Origin: Flavimarina sp. Hel_I_48
GTDB lineage: Bacteria; Bacteroidota; Bacteroidia; Flavobacteriales; Flavobacteriaceae
NCBI RefSeq assembly: GCF_000733945.1
Contig: NZ_JPOL01000002.1
Location: forward strand, 2,419,001 to 2,483,000
DNA: 64,000 bases
Direction: 5' to 3'
A program made the translations under genes and the position numbers. Within the stretch, counting starts at the first letter, position 1, and every line of letters starts with the position of its first letter. Below, piece after piece: positions 27,760-36,547 of the stretch. Under the pieces are notes generated by a model. The model did no database searches. It was not told the origin of the DNA and saw only the letters and a list, made by a program, of their open reading frames with translations.

Positions 27760-28851
27760 ATGAATTTTAAGTTGGTAATCGCCTTATTCTGGGGCTCTCT
27801 TGTATTTGCTCAGGTTGAAGAACGCAAACCCTATAGCCTGGATGCAAACTTTTTTTATGGCACCATCCTGGAACATAATGCTGAGATCGCAGATCTGATC
27901 ACTGCCCATCCCACCGGATTCATTTTGAGCTACAACCGCAAAACCTATGGTTTTAATGCCTGGGAAGCGCGTTATAATTATCCAGATTATGGAGCTTCAT
28001 TTGTTTTTCAGGACCTAAAAAATAAGGCCTTAGGACAGAATTATGGAGTCTACGGTCATTTTAATTTCTATTTTTTAAATAGACGCCTTATGGCTCGTGT
28101 AGGGCAGGGAGTTGCTTTTGCAAGCAATCCTTTTGATCTGGAGAAGAACTTTAGGAATACCGCATATGGCAGCAAATTTCTTAGTTCTACCTATTTAATG
28201 CTGAATTATCAAAAGCCCAATATCATCGGAAAAATTGGGCTTCAGGCCGGTTTGTCGCTGGTTCATTATTCTAATGCGAACATCAAGGCTCCCAATGCAA
28301 GTACTAACACTTTTGCCCTTAATCTAGGGCTTAATTACCAACTAGCGGAAAGTGAACTACCAGCCTATATTCCGCAGGAAAAAACGCGTTTTCAGGAATC
28401 AGTGCATTTTAATCTTGTTTTGCGAAGTGGCGCTAACGAAAGCGATTATGTAGGTTTGGGTCAGGAGCCTTTTCTTGTAGTGTCTTCGTTTGTGGACAAG
28501 CGCATCAATCAAAAAAGCACCCTGCAGGCGGGAATGGATTTTTTCTTTTCAAAATTTTTAAAGAACGAGATTGAATACAAAGCATTGGCCTTTCCAGAAT
28601 TTGACGTGCGCGGTGATGAAGACTGGAAGCGTATAGGTTTTTTTGCCGGTCACGAGCTGCGTTTTAACAAAGTCGCATTTGTGACCCAGGTGGGCTATTA
28701 TGTTTATTATCCTTACGACTTTGAAGGTCGTGTATATTTTAGGGGCGGTCTGAAGCGTTACCTCACCGAAAAAATATTCTTATCTGCGACCTTAAAGTCC
28801 CATTATGCCAAAGCTGAAGCTGTTGAATTTGGTCTGGGAATTCGCCTCTAA
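27760..28851 (+). CDS. Acyloxyacyl hydrolase, PagL-like outer-membrane protein, paralog 1
   Basis: PagL proteins are outer-membrane beta-barrels that remove acyl chains from lipid A. The 363-residue protein has an N-terminal signal peptide (MNFKLVIALFWGSLVFAQ) and alternating aromatic barrel strands. The catalytic His-x-Ser-Asn appears as His169-Tyr-Ser171-Asn. The glutamate that completes the triad in Pseudomonas PagL is not obvious: the expected place has Asn183. A paralog of nearly equal length lies 946 bp downstream, with a GIN-domain lipoprotein between them. Lipid A remodelling is likely but substrate and activity are not shown. Confidence 0.78.
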   Translation: MNFKLVIALFWGSLVFAQVEERKPYSLDANFFYGTILEHNAEIADLITAHPTGFILSYNRKTYGFNAWEARYNYPDYGASFVFQDLKNKALGQNYGVYGHFNFYFLNRRLMARVGQGVAFASNPFDLEKNFRNTAYGSKFLSSTYLMLNYQKPNIIGKIGLQAGLSLVHYSNANIKAPNASTNTFALNLGLNYQLAESELPAYIPQEKTRFQESVHFNLVLRSGANESDYVGLGQEPFLVVSSFVDKRINQKSTLQAGMDFFFSKFLKNEIEYKALAFPEFDVRGDEDWKRIGFFAGHELRFNKVAFVTQVGYYVYYPYDFEGRVYFRGGLKRYLTEKIFLSATLKSHYAKAEAVEFGLGIRL

Positions 28852-29021
28852 AAATACTAGTTTCTGCTTACAATATTGAAATGAGTAAAGTACGGCATCG
28901 TGTCTGGGTAATTTTCTTACTAAGGAAGGTGGCGATAGCAATAAAACGTGCGGTAACTGCTTATTTTTACGTTAATTTGCGGGTTAATGGCAATAAGCCA
29001 CAAAAATAGCTCTGGCATCAC

Positions 29022-29792
29022 GTGATTTTTCCTTTGAATAGATTCTTATATACTTTAGTTTTTATAGGTTTTATATCCTGTGATTCAGAGGACGCGTCCC
29101 CATGTTTTAAAACCGCGGGAACCACGATCATACAGGAATTTGATCTTGATGGTTTTAATAGCATACGCGTAGCGGGCGATATGCAGCTGATCATAAAGCA
29201 GGGGGAAACTCAGCTGGTCCAGCTTAAAAGCGGGGAAAATATCATTGATGAGGTGCAGCTTGCGGTAGAGGATAGCTTGCTTGTTGCGCGCTATGATGAT
29301 GGCTGTAACCTGGCCCGTGCTTATGGAGTGGCCCAGCTTATCGTGACCATCCCTGAGCTAAAAACGATCAGGAATGCTTCTTCATACGATGTGATAGGAG
29401 AAGGTACACTTCGTTTTCCGCAGTTGCGGCTAGAAAGCAATACGCTAGATGCAGATACTGATATATTCTATAATACCAGTGGTTTTGAACTTACGATGGA
29501 TAATCAGCGACTTGAATTATCTGCCAATGGTAAAGCCTTGTTTAAACTTCAGGGGAATACGGAACGACTTGTAGTAAACTTTGCGGATAAAACGGCTCGT
29601 TTAGAAGGCCGCGAACTCATCGCTCAGCATGTTGAGGTCTTTCACCGCTCGGCCAATGCGATCATTGTAAACCCACAGCGCAGCCTTTCGGGCATTATAA
29701 CCGGCCCCGGGGATCTAATCGCGATAAAAAAACCTGCCAGCGTGGATGTGCGTGAACGGTTTACGGGCAAACTTATTTTTGAAAATCAGTAA
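29022..29792 (+). CDS. Head-GIN domain lipoprotein (DUF2807)
   Basis: A 256-residue protein from a GTG start with a lipoprotein signal sequence whose lipobox is GFISC, so it should be a cell-envelope lipoprotein. The body is a DUF2807 / head-GIN right-handed beta-helix: FDLDGFNSIRVAGDMQLIIKQGE, LVVTIP-like LIVTIPELKTIRNASS, then repeated short strands. The family is described as an auto-transporter adhesin head but its function is not settled. It sits 6 bp before the second PagL-like gene and is probably co-transcribed with it. Confidence 0.83.
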   Translation: MIFPLNRFLYTLVFIGFISCDSEDASPCFKTAGTTIIQEFDLDGFNSIRVAGDMQLIIKQGETQLVQLKSGENIIDEVQLAVEDSLLVARYDDGCNLARAYGVAQLIVTIPELKTIRNASSYDVIGEGTLRFPQLRLESNTLDADTDIFYNTSGFELTMDNQRLELSANGKALFKLQGNTERLVVNFADKTARLEGRELIAQHVEVFHRSANAIIVNPQRSLSGIITGPGDLIAIKKPASVDVRERFTGKLIFENQ

Positions 29793-29797
29793 AGCAA

Positions 29798-30892
29798 ATG
29801 AAATCGATTTTTACTTTTTTCCTGTGTATATGCGCTTTTCTAGGTTTTTCTCAGAAAGAACAAAAACCGGTTACCCTTGACGCTTCTTTTTTTTATGGCA
29901 GTATCCTGGAGCACAATCCTGATATCAACCATCTAATCACCGGCCATCCTACCGGCTTTATTTTAAGCTATAACCGAAAAACCTATGGTTTCAATGCGTG
30001 GGAAAGGCGTTATAATTATCCTGATTGGGGATTTTCGATGACGTATCAAAACCTACACAATGACTATCTGGGTGAAAATATAGGTCTTTATGGCCATTTC
30101 AATTTCTATTTTTTGAAGCGGAACGCGTATTTCCGGATAGGACAGGGTATAGCCTATACGAGCAATCCATACAATGCCGAAACCAATTATATCAACAACG
30201 CCTATGGTACGCGTTTGCTGAGTTCTACCTACATTGCGTTGCGCTATGATAAACAGAATCTTTACAAGGGTTTTGGGTTGAATGCTGGCTTTACCATAAT
30301 TCATTATTCTAACGCAAATCTGCGAGCACCGAACAACAGCACAAACACTTTGGGTTTCAACATTGGTGCGACCTACAACCTGAATTATGAAGATTTCCCT
30401 GAATATATTCCGCGGGATGAAAATGATACGTATACAGAGCCGCTGGCCTATAATTTTGCTTTTAGAATGGGTGTAAATGAAAGCGATATTGTGGGGCAGG
30501 GCAGGCATCCTTTTTATGATTTCGGTTTTTTTGTTGATAAACGATTGAGCCACAAAAGCACAATCCTGGGCGGTGTAGATCTTTTTTTAGGTACTTTTTT
30601 AAAGGAATTGATCAAATTACAGTCGGTATCCTTCCCAGAACTTGGCGTTCGCGGCGATGAAGACTGGAAGCGTGTAGGGCTTTTTATAGGTCACGAACTG
30701 CGCTTCAATAAAATCGCTTTTGTAAGTCACTTAGGTTATTATGTGTACTGGCCATACGAATTTGAAAACCGTGTATACAACCGCCTGGGTTTAAAACGCT
30801 ATTTCACGGAAAATATCTCTGCAGCCGTTACCGTTCATGCCCACGGTGCCAAGGCAGAAGCTGTTGAATTTGGTATCGGTTATCGCCTATAA
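29798..30892 (+). CDS. Acyloxyacyl hydrolase, PagL-like outer-membrane protein, paralog 2
   Basis: A 364-residue paralog of the gene at 27760, alignable over its whole length with almost no gaps; shared stretches include GHPTGFILSYNRKTYGFNAW-type sequence and RGDEDWKR. The signal peptide is MKSIFTFFLCICAFLGFSQ. The catalytic His169-x-Ser171-Asn is conserved at the same positions, and again the third residue is Asn rather than Glu. The pair looks like an old tandem duplication. The most likely role is lipid A deacylation in the outer membrane. Confidence 0.78.
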   Translation: MKSIFTFFLCICAFLGFSQKEQKPVTLDASFFYGSILEHNPDINHLITGHPTGFILSYNRKTYGFNAWERRYNYPDWGFSMTYQNLHNDYLGENIGLYGHFNFYFLKRNAYFRIGQGIAYTSNPYNAETNYINNAYGTRLLSSTYIALRYDKQNLYKGFGLNAGFTIIHYSNANLRAPNNSTNTLGFNIGATYNLNYEDFPEYIPRDENDTYTEPLAYNFAFRMGVNESDIVGQGRHPFYDFGFFVDKRLSHKSTILGGVDLFLGTFLKELIKLQSVSFPELGVRGDEDWKRVGLFIGHELRFNKIAFVSHLGYYVYWPYEFENRVYNRLGLKRYFTENISAAVTVHAHGAKAEAVEFGIGYRL

Positions 30893-30929
30893 GTTTAGTT
30901 CTTTGCTTAAAATTTGTATTTTTCGGTTT

Positions 30930-31412
30930 ATGAAAAGGTGTTTTTTCTTATTGTTCTTGCTTTTCTCCACCCTTAGCGGTTGTAGGGATATGGAGACTAA
31001 AAAAGTCTCTTCGGAAACCATTCTTGCCGAAGAACTCAAGGAAATCGATATGAAAGAAGTGGATGAATATCCCAGCCTTGCCGGTTGTGATAGCCTTGCC
31101 ACGCGCTCCTCGCGCAAAATGTGTTTTGAACGCGAACTGAGTACTAACTTTCAGCAGTTTCTGGCCACAAAAATCCTTGTTTTTTCAGATCCCATTCGCG
31201 ATACGATTTGGCTGGACCTCAGTATCACCGCAGCAGGAGAAGCAGAAATAAATGCCATAAAAATACCCGATTCCTTAGAGCGGCAAATCCCACAAATGCA
31301 AGAGTGGCTGCGCCAGAGCCTAGATTCACTACCAGAGATCTATCCTGCCATAAAAAGGGGAATTCCCGTGCGCACCGCGTTTAGGATGCCGGTGGTTATC
31401 AGGGTAGAATGA
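30930..31412 (+). CDS. Lipoprotein with TonB-C-like fold
   Basis: The ATG at 30930 gives a proper lipoprotein signal (MKRCFFLLFLLFSTLSGC, lipobox LSGC); longer in-frame starts lie inside the upstream gene. The 160-residue protein has a pair of cysteines (AGCDSL, KMCFER) and a C-terminal segment ending GIPVRTAFRMPVVIRVE, the strand pattern of TonB C-terminal domains used in Bacteroidetes envelope proteins. No enzyme motif is seen. It starts 37 bp after the second PagL-like gene. Confidence 0.72.
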   Translation: MKRCFFLLFLLFSTLSGCRDMETKKVSSETILAEELKEIDMKEVDEYPSLAGCDSLATRSSRKMCFERELSTNFQQFLATKILVFSDPIRDTIWLDLSITAAGEAEINAIKIPDSLERQIPQMQEWLRQSLDSLPEIYPAIKRGIPVRTAFRMPVVIRVE

Positions 31413-31414
31413 GC

Positions 31415-32539
31415 TTATTTTCTTAAGCCGCGCCCCTTCCAGTCAAAAGATTGAAACTGGCTGCTTACCGCTATATAAATCGTAAAAAAAGGATAGATCA
31501 AAAAACTCCCCAAATAGCCAAATAAATAGCTTTTTTTGCCGAAAAATGACGCTGCCAGTGCAATTATTACAAAATCGATCAGGATTTTGAAAAGAACAAT
31601 TGAGGTAAGAAAAACGGACGTTTTTAGGTAGAAAATGGCCAAAATGAAGGCAAAATTAGCCAGAAAAACAGCCCAACTCACTAACATAGCTACCCTATTT
31701 TTATATTTTGAAGCTTTTGCGGCCCAGCGCTTGCGCTGGTTTATGAGTTGGTGCCAACTTGTTTGCGCCTGCGTTTTTACGATACTGTTTTTGGATTTCA
31801 AATAACCAACGATATCAGGATTATCCTCTAAAAATTTTTGCATCATTAACAAATCATCACCGCTGGCGATATCTTCATTCCCAGTATAACCGCCTAGCCT
31901 AAAAAAATCTGATCTGCAGAAAGCAAGGTTGGCGCCATTGCACAAAAAGGGTTTTTTAATCCCAAAAGCTCCCATGGTTGCACCTTGTAAGCTTAAAAAA
32001 TCAAGCTGCTGAAAAAGATTTAAAAAGGAAGAAGAGGTTTTAAAAAGCATAACTGGCGCAGCGATAAACTTTTTTTTATGATTTTGGATAAAACAGTTGA
32101 ATTCTATCAGCCAGTTTTGAGGAACTATGCAATCGGCGTCTGTTGTGAGGATATAATCGTTCTTTGCATGTTCAATAGCCAATGAAAGCGCGGCTTTTTT
32201 TCCGCTTTTAGCGATTGATTTTTGGCTTAAAAGGATCATTTTAGATTGAAAAACGGCGTTTTTTTGACAAAATCCGGTAATTATTTCAACAGAATTATCC
32301 TTTGAATGATCATCTATAAAAATGATTTCAAACAAGCTGTCAGGATAGTTTAAAGCGCTTAGCGAATCTAAAAGTGCAGGTAGGTTTTCGGCTTCATTGC
32401 GGAAGGGGATGCAAATGGAAAAAGTTGTCTTTTGAATCGTTTTAGATGTTCGTTGGGGTAAAATTTTTAGAAAGCCAACGATCAATACTAGTATGATCAA
32501 ACAGTAGATCGCAATTATTCCGGTTAAAATAGGGATCAT
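31415..32539 (-). CDS. Membrane glycosyltransferase, family 2
   Basis: A 374-residue GT2 enzyme that would transfer a sugar from a nucleotide sugar to a lipid or polysaccharide acceptor at the inner membrane. One TM segment at the N-terminus (residues 1-27) precedes the GT-A domain, with FIDDHSKD near 74-81, the DxD motif TTDADC near 132-137 and the acceptor motif QRKRWAAK near 266-273. Two or three hydrophobic segments follow at the C-terminus. It stands alone, convergent with the TonB-C-like lipoprotein gene, so the acceptor cannot be inferred from neighbours. Confidence 0.88.
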   Translation of the reverse strand: MIPILTGIIAIYCLIILVLIVGFLKILPQRTSKTIQKTTFSICIPFRNEAENLPALLDSLSALNYPDSLFEIIFIDDHSKDNSVEIITGFCQKNAVFQSKMILLSQKSIAKSGKKAALSLAIEHAKNDYILTTDADCIVPQNWLIEFNCFIQNHKKKFIAAPVMLFKTSSSFLNLFQQLDFLSLQGATMGAFGIKKPFLCNGANLAFCRSDFFRLGGYTGNEDIASGDDLLMMQKFLEDNPDIVGYLKSKNSIVKTQAQTSWHQLINQRKRWAAKASKYKNRVAMLVSWAVFLANFAFILAIFYLKTSVFLTSIVLFKILIDFVIIALAASFFGKKSYLFGYLGSFLIYPFFTIYIAVSSQFQSFDWKGRGLRK

Positions 32540-32586
32540 AAACTAGAAGAAAGCTTTTATTAGCGGTATTTCTCAGCTTTGATGTA

Positions 32587-32895
32587 TTAACTGAGATCAG
32601 TTCTTTCAATCCACTTTTTTGGATTTTTGCCAGTATGGAAAACACCTAAAACGAAAATCGTGTCCCGCTCAATAAGATAATGAATGCCGTAAGGAAAACG
32701 GGAGATATATTTAACCCGAATAGTTTTGTATTTTATCTGAAAGCCCACCGGATTACTTAAAACATCCTTATAACCTCCCTCAAGACAAAGTTCAAAATCT
32801 AAAGAGAGTCCTTTTCTTTGCTTTTCATACCAGCTTTGCGCATCAAGAATATCATTTAGAGCAGCTCTGGAAATGACGAGGGTATATGTTTTCAT
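32587..32895 (-). CDS. RelE/ParE family toxin
   Basis: A 102-residue protein with the ParE/RelE fold pattern: N-terminal helix hairpin (AALNDILDAQSWYEKQRKGLSLDFE) and a beta-sheet with IRVKYISRFPYGIHYLIERDTIFVLGVFH. The FPYGIHY segment is typical of ParE-like toxins. ParE toxins poison DNA gyrase; RelE toxins cut ribosome-bound mRNA; which applies cannot be said. The start overlaps the antitoxin stop by 4 nt, so the two are translated together. Confidence 0.87.
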   Translation of the reverse strand: MKTYTLVISRAALNDILDAQSWYEKQRKGLSLDFELCLEGGYKDVLSNPVGFQIKYKTIRVKYISRFPYGIHYLIERDTIFVLGVFHTGKNPKKWIERTDLS

Positions 32896-33101
32896 CTCGT
32901 TTTAGCGAGTTCTTCCCTTACCTGGTCAAGTGATAGATATTCCATTTTTTTATTGTTATGCATATCCAATCTATGATCCAATTCATTTTTAATGGGGTCA
33001 GAGAGGTCTATGGCTTCCTCAGAAAGAGAATCCCAAATTTCTTGAACAAGAAGAATTCTTTGGGAGTTGCTCATTTTTAGTATTTCTTCCTTAATATGCA
33101 T
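32892..33101 (-). CDS. Addiction-module antitoxin
   Basis: A 69-residue protein of the small addiction-module component family (PF09720 type): NSQRILLVQEIWDSLSEE is the typical N-terminal helix motif, followed by an acidic linker and a C-terminal toxin-binding helix ending DQVREELAKTR. It is the first gene of the pair and overlaps the ParE-type toxin gene (ATGA). It should neutralise the toxin and repress the operon. Confidence 0.85.
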   Translation of the reverse strand: MHIKEEILKMSNSQRILLVQEIWDSLSEEAIDLSDPIKNELDHRLDMHNNKKMEYLSLDQVREELAKTR

Positions 33102-33211
33102 GAAGCTCTCGTTTTTTGTAATTGATTATAAATATAGCGTATTTACCTCAAACTGGCATTTCGGTTTAATCCTTAGGTCATCCGCTTATCGAATAATAGG
33201 CTTATATTGAT

Positions 33212-33219
33212 TAGTTTTG
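33212..33219 (+). promoter_or_regulatory. -7 element of ruvC promoter
   Basis: TAGTTTTG, exact TAnnTTTG match, 27 nt before the ruvC TTG start codon. Confidence 0.5.
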
Positions 33220-33246
33220 TTCCTATAAAATCCTGAACGCGGCATA

Positions 33247-33831
33247 TTGAAATCAGAAAAAGTCATTCTAGGCATAGATCCCGGAACCACAATTATGGGT
33301 TTTGGCCTCATACGCGTGGTAGATAAAAAAATGGAGTTCATCCAGCTCAACGAACTTGTGCTCACAAAGTATAAAGATCCCTACGTAAAACTGAAACTTA
33401 TTTTTGAACGCACCATAGAACTTATTGACACCCATCATCCTGATGAAATGGCGCTGGAAGCTCCCTTTTACGGTAAAAATGTACAATCTATGCTAAAACT
33501 GGGCCGCGCGCAGGGTGTGGCCATGGCCGCCGGACTTTCGCGCCAGATTCCTGTTACTGAATATATGCCCAAAAAGATAAAAATGGCCATTACCGGTAAT
33601 GGGAACGCCAGTAAAGAACAGGTTGCAAAAATGCTGCAAAGCTTGCTGGGACTTAAAACCCTGCCCAAAAACCTGGATAGTACCGATGGCCTTGCCGCCG
33701 CGGTATGCCATCACTTCAATTCCGGAAGGGTGGAGGTAGGTAAAAGTTATTCTGGGTGGGCATCGTTTGTAAGTCAGAATGAGAAAAGGGTTGTCCCCCC
33801 TGCCCGCAAAGGGGGAGTTCAAAAAAAGTAA
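33247..33831 (+). CDS. ruvC: Crossover junction endodeoxyribonuclease with repeat-derived tail
   Basis: Resolves Holliday junctions with RuvAB during recombination repair. The catalytic acidic residues are in GIDPGT (residues 9-14), LALEAPF-like MALEAPFYG near 66-74 and the C-terminal DSTDGLAAAVCHH. TTG is the start; a TAnnTTTG box supports it. The family's usual end is near residue 180. The last dozen residues (VVPPARKGGVQKK) come from a GC-rich palindromic repeat that reads through in frame, as in sirC. Function should be unaffected. Confidence 0.95.
   Translation: MKSEKVILGIDPGTTIMGFGLIRVVDKKMEFIQLNELVLTKYKDPYVKLKLIFERTIELIDTHHPDEMALEAPFYGKNVQSMLKLGRAQGVAMAAGLSRQIPVTEYMPKKIKMAITGNGNASKEQVAKMLQSLLGLKTLPKNLDSTDGLAAAVCHHFNSGRVEVGKSYSGWASFVSQNEKRVVPPARKGGVQKK
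33791..33820. repeat. GGGGGA-type palindromic repeat, copy D, inside ruvC
   Basis: TTGTCCCCCCTGCCCGCAAA followed by GGGGGAGTTC; same family as copy A, forming the ruvC C-terminal codons. Confidence 0.7.
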
Positions 33832-33854
33832 TTTTTTGTGCTACAAAAAACCCT

Positions 33855-34000
33855 TCCGCTCGTTGGGCACCTTCCCTTGGTAAGGGCCGGGACTTTTAAA
33901 CCACGGTTTTTTTGAAAACAATTCAATCCCACCAGTCTTCTTAACAAATAAAAAGTAAAAGCTCCCCTCCTTTTTTCAAGGAGGGGCTGGGGGGTGGTTT
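33855..34000. repeat. Palindrome-rich ruvC-hemW gap, with GGGGGA-type copy E
   Basis: Copy E is CTCCCCTCCTTTTTTCAAGG followed by AGGGGCTGGGGGG (33961-33992). In front of it lies another GC-rich hairpin region (CCTTCCCTTGGTAAGGG near 33879-33895). No gene is seen between ruvC and hemW. Confidence 0.6.
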
Positions 34001-34046
34001 AATGTGGTTGTTAACTTATATTGTCAATTTTAGGTTTTAAAATAGC

Positions 34047-34054
34047 TATTTTTG
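34047..34054 (+). promoter_or_regulatory. -7 element of hemW promoter
   Basis: TATTTTTG, exact TAnnTTTG match, 17 nt before the TTG start at 34071. It supports that start and so places repeat copy F inside the coding sequence. Confidence 0.55.
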
Positions 34055-34070
34055 CCAATAAATTTACTTT

Positions 34071-35258
34071 TTGAAACAAGAGGAAAATCTTTTAAGCGTT
34101 ATTCAAAATCCCCCTTTGGGGTCTGGGGGAATATACATCCACATTCCATTTTGCAAGCAGGCCTGCCATTATTGTGACTTTCACTTTTCGACTTCCTTAA
34201 AAAAGAAAACAGAACTGGTTAATGCGCTTTGCAGGGAAATGACGCTTCGGAAAGAGGAGGTCACTGGTCCATTGGAAACCATATATTTTGGCGGTGGGAC
34301 ACCGAGTTTACTGGAGGAAGAGGATTTAGAAAAGATATTTAGCGCTATTTATTCCACTTTTGAAATCGCTGAAAATCCTGAAATCACACTGGAAGCAAAT
34401 CCAGACGATCTTACCCGGGAAAAGCTGGAAATCTTCTCCCGCTCTAAAATCAACAGGCTCAGCATAGGCGTGCAGTCCTTTTTTGATGAAGATTTAAAAC
34501 TGATGAACCGTGCCCACAATTCCGAAGAAGCCTGGGGTTGTCTGGAACTGGCAAAAGAATATTTTGAGAATATTTCCATAGATCTTATCTACGGAATTCC
34601 CGGGATGAGCAATACGCGCTGGGAAGAAAACCTAAATAAAGCGCTGGCACTCGATATTCCACATATTTCAAGTTACGCGCTTACTGTAGAGCCAAATACC
34701 GCACTCAAAAAATTTATTGATAAAGGCCTTGTCAAACCTGTTGATGACGCCATTTCGGAAGCCCATTTCGAGATTTTGCAGCAAAAAATGGAAGCCGCAG
34801 GTTTTGAGAACTACGAGTTTTCAAATTATGGAAAAGCGGGTTACTTTTCCAGGAATAATACCGCATACTGGACGGGAAAAAGCTATCTGGGCATAGGGCC
34901 ATCAGCGCATAGTTACGACGGGAAGCGCCGCAGCTGGAATATCAATAACAATACACTTTATATAAAAGCAATTGAAAAGGGCGAACTCCCATTAGAGCGG
35001 GAAACGCTGTCTGTGACTGATAAATACAACGAGTATGTCATGACCGGGCTGCGCACCGTTTGTGGGATTTCCCTGGAGAAGATCACTAATGAATTTGGTT
35101 TAAAGTTTAGGGAATATGTGCTTAAACAGGCTAAAAAACACATTCAGGAAGACCTGCTTTATCAGGATCAGGACCGACTTCTAGTAACTCAAAAAGGCAA
35201 ATTCCTGAGTGATGGGATTGCCAGCGATTTGTTCCTGCTTAATCAGGAAGATGTTTAG
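34071..35258 (+). CDS. hemW: Radical SAM heme chaperone with repeat insertion near N-terminus
   Basis: HemW (formerly called coproporphyrinogen III oxidase-like) binds heme and a 4Fe-4S cluster and uses SAM. The radical-SAM cysteines are in FCKQACHYCDF (CxxxCxxC, near residues 28-35), followed by YFGGGTPSLL near 68-77 and the C-terminal HemW domain. HemW normally starts just before (A/G)GIYIHIPFC. Here about 20 extra residues precede it, and NPPLGSGG (codons 13-20, 34107-34130) is translated from a GC-rich palindromic repeat. The TTG start is supported by the promoter 17 nt upstream. Confidence 0.93.
   Translation: MKQEENLLSVIQNPPLGSGGIYIHIPFCKQACHYCDFHFSTSLKKKTELVNALCREMTLRKEEVTGPLETIYFGGGTPSLLEEEDLEKIFSAIYSTFEIAENPEITLEANPDDLTREKLEIFSRSKINRLSIGVQSFFDEDLKLMNRAHNSEEAWGCLELAKEYFENISIDLIYGIPGMSNTRWEENLNKALALDIPHISSYALTVEPNTALKKFIDKGLVKPVDDAISEAHFEILQQKMEAAGFENYEFSNYGKAGYFSRNNTAYWTGKSYLGIGPSAHSYDGKRRSWNINNNTLYIKAIEKGELPLERETLSVTDKYNEYVMTGLRTVCGISLEKITNEFGLKFREYVLKQAKKHIQEDLLYQDQDRLLVTQKGKFLSDGIASDLFLLNQEDV
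34107..34130. repeat. GGGGGA-type palindromic repeat, copy F, inside hemW
   Basis: AATCCCCCTTTGGGG followed by TCTGGGGGA, in frame within the hemW N-terminus. Confidence 0.75.
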
Positions 35259-35387
35259 GCTTCATACGTTTTTGTAGCATTAATCTAAAAGATTTCCTGC
35301 AAGATGGCACTGTTGCTTTTGTCACTGGGTAGTTGGTTTTAAGTTAGTATATTTAGACTTCTGAATTTTATCCCTAAGCTTAAAAAC

Positions 35388-36134
35388 ATGAAAGCGACCT
35401 TCACGATTGACAAAAAACCGGTTTACGTAAATCTTTCAAAACCCATTGACATTTCTATACCGGTGCGCTCAGGTGAAAAAAATCCGCTGGCATGGTATAT
35501 TGACCCCCCAGAAATCACGCCCGTGGTAGAAGGTAAATGGGTCGCTAAAGTAAGTGAGGGCGCAGTGGTCAACTTCAATAATATTTACTACAATCCCCAT
35601 GCGCACTGCACGCATACAGAGTGCGTGGGGCATATTACCGAAGAATTTCACAGTATCAATGATTGCCTTAAAACCTTTTTCTTTAAAGCGGAACTGATCA
35701 CCATTCCGCCCACGTCAAAAGGGGAAGATTATATCATCACAAAAAACCAGGTAGAGAAGGCGCTCAAGGGAAAAACACCAGAGGCCGTCATAATCCGTAC
35801 CCTGCCCAATAGCCGCGAGAAAGCCCAGCGCAACTGGTCGCACACAAACTGGCCTTACCTGCTGGAAGAAGCGGCGGTTTTCTTTAGGCAAATAGGAGTA
35901 AAGCATTTATTGATCGATTTGCCCAGTGTAGACCGGGAAAATGACGAGGGCGTTCTTGCAAGTCACAATGCCTTCTGGAACACTGCGGGAGATACCCGAT
36001 TTGATGCCACGATTACCGAGATGATTTTTGTGCCGCATACCGTAAAAGATGGCTGCTATTTACTGAATTTACAGATAGCATCTTTTGAAAACGATGCCAC
36101 ACCAAGTAAACCAATCCTTTACTTTATTGAATAA
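35388..36134 (+). CDS. Cyclase family protein, kynurenine-formamidase-like
   Basis: Metal-dependent hydrolase of the cyclase family, 248 residues. The family's metal-binding motif HxGTHxDxPxH is seen in a variant form, HAHCTHTECVGH (near residues 74-85): the spacing of histidines fits but Gly is Cys and Asp is Glu. LLIDLPSVDREND and a late His/Glu region (MIFVPHTVKDGCY) also fit. Members hydrolyse N-formylkynurenine or related amides, but the altered motif makes the substrate uncertain. It overlaps the following DUF4260 gene by one base (TAATGA). Confidence 0.78.
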   Translation: MKATFTIDKKPVYVNLSKPIDISIPVRSGEKNPLAWYIDPPEITPVVEGKWVAKVSEGAVVNFNNIYYNPHAHCTHTECVGHITEEFHSINDCLKTFFFKAELITIPPTSKGEDYIITKNQVEKALKGKTPEAVIIRTLPNSREKAQRNWSHTNWPYLLEEAAVFFRQIGVKHLLIDLPSVDRENDEGVLASHNAFWNTAGDTRFDATITEMIFVPHTVKDGCYLLNLQIASFENDATPSKPILYFIE

Positions 36135-36484
36135 TGAAGACACTTTTAAAGATTGAAGAATTAGGCCAATTCCTCTTGGCCATGTTTCTTTTTAGCCAGT
36201 TGGATCTGAGTTGGTGGTGGTTTTTCGGTTTATTGTTTGCGCCAGATATTGGTATGCTTGGGTACCTGGTGAACCCAAAAGTTGGTGCGCTGGCTTATAC
36301 TATTTTCCATCATAAAGCCCTGGCCATTTTTTTGTTGTTGACAGGTTTTTATGCAGGGAACCTGGTGCTGGAAATGGCTGGGATTATTTTATTCGCACAT
36401 GCCAGTTTTGATCGTATTTGGGGCTACGGTTTAAAATATGAGAAAGGATTTAAGTATACGCACCTGGGTGAAATAGGAGCTTAA
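36134..36484 (+). CDS. DUF4260 membrane protein
   Basis: A 116-residue hydrophobic protein with about three or four membrane segments. The segments FFGLLFAPDIGMLGYLVNPKVGA and AYTIFHHKALA and the C-terminal ASFDRIWGYGLKYEKGFKYTHLG are characteristic of the DUF4260 family. Function is unknown. It overlaps the cyclase-family gene by one base and is surely co-translated with it. Confidence 0.85.
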   Translation: MKTLLKIEELGQFLLAMFLFSQLDLSWWWFFGLLFAPDIGMLGYLVNPKVGALAYTIFHHKALAIFLLLTGFYAGNLVLEMAGIILFAHASFDRIWGYGLKYEKGFKYTHLGEIGA

Positions 36485-36535
36485 CACGGCCCTAATTTGT
36501 ACCAACCTTATTTTGGTGACTTCCTTTAAGGCGAT

Positions 36536-36543
36536 TATCTTTG
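36536..36543 (+). promoter_or_regulatory. -7 element directly in front of DUF4230 gene
   Basis: TATCTTTG, exact TAnnTTTG match, ending only 4 nt before the ATG. If used, transcription would start at or next to the start codon, that is a leaderless mRNA. Confidence 0.45.
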
Positions 36544-36547
36544 TTAT

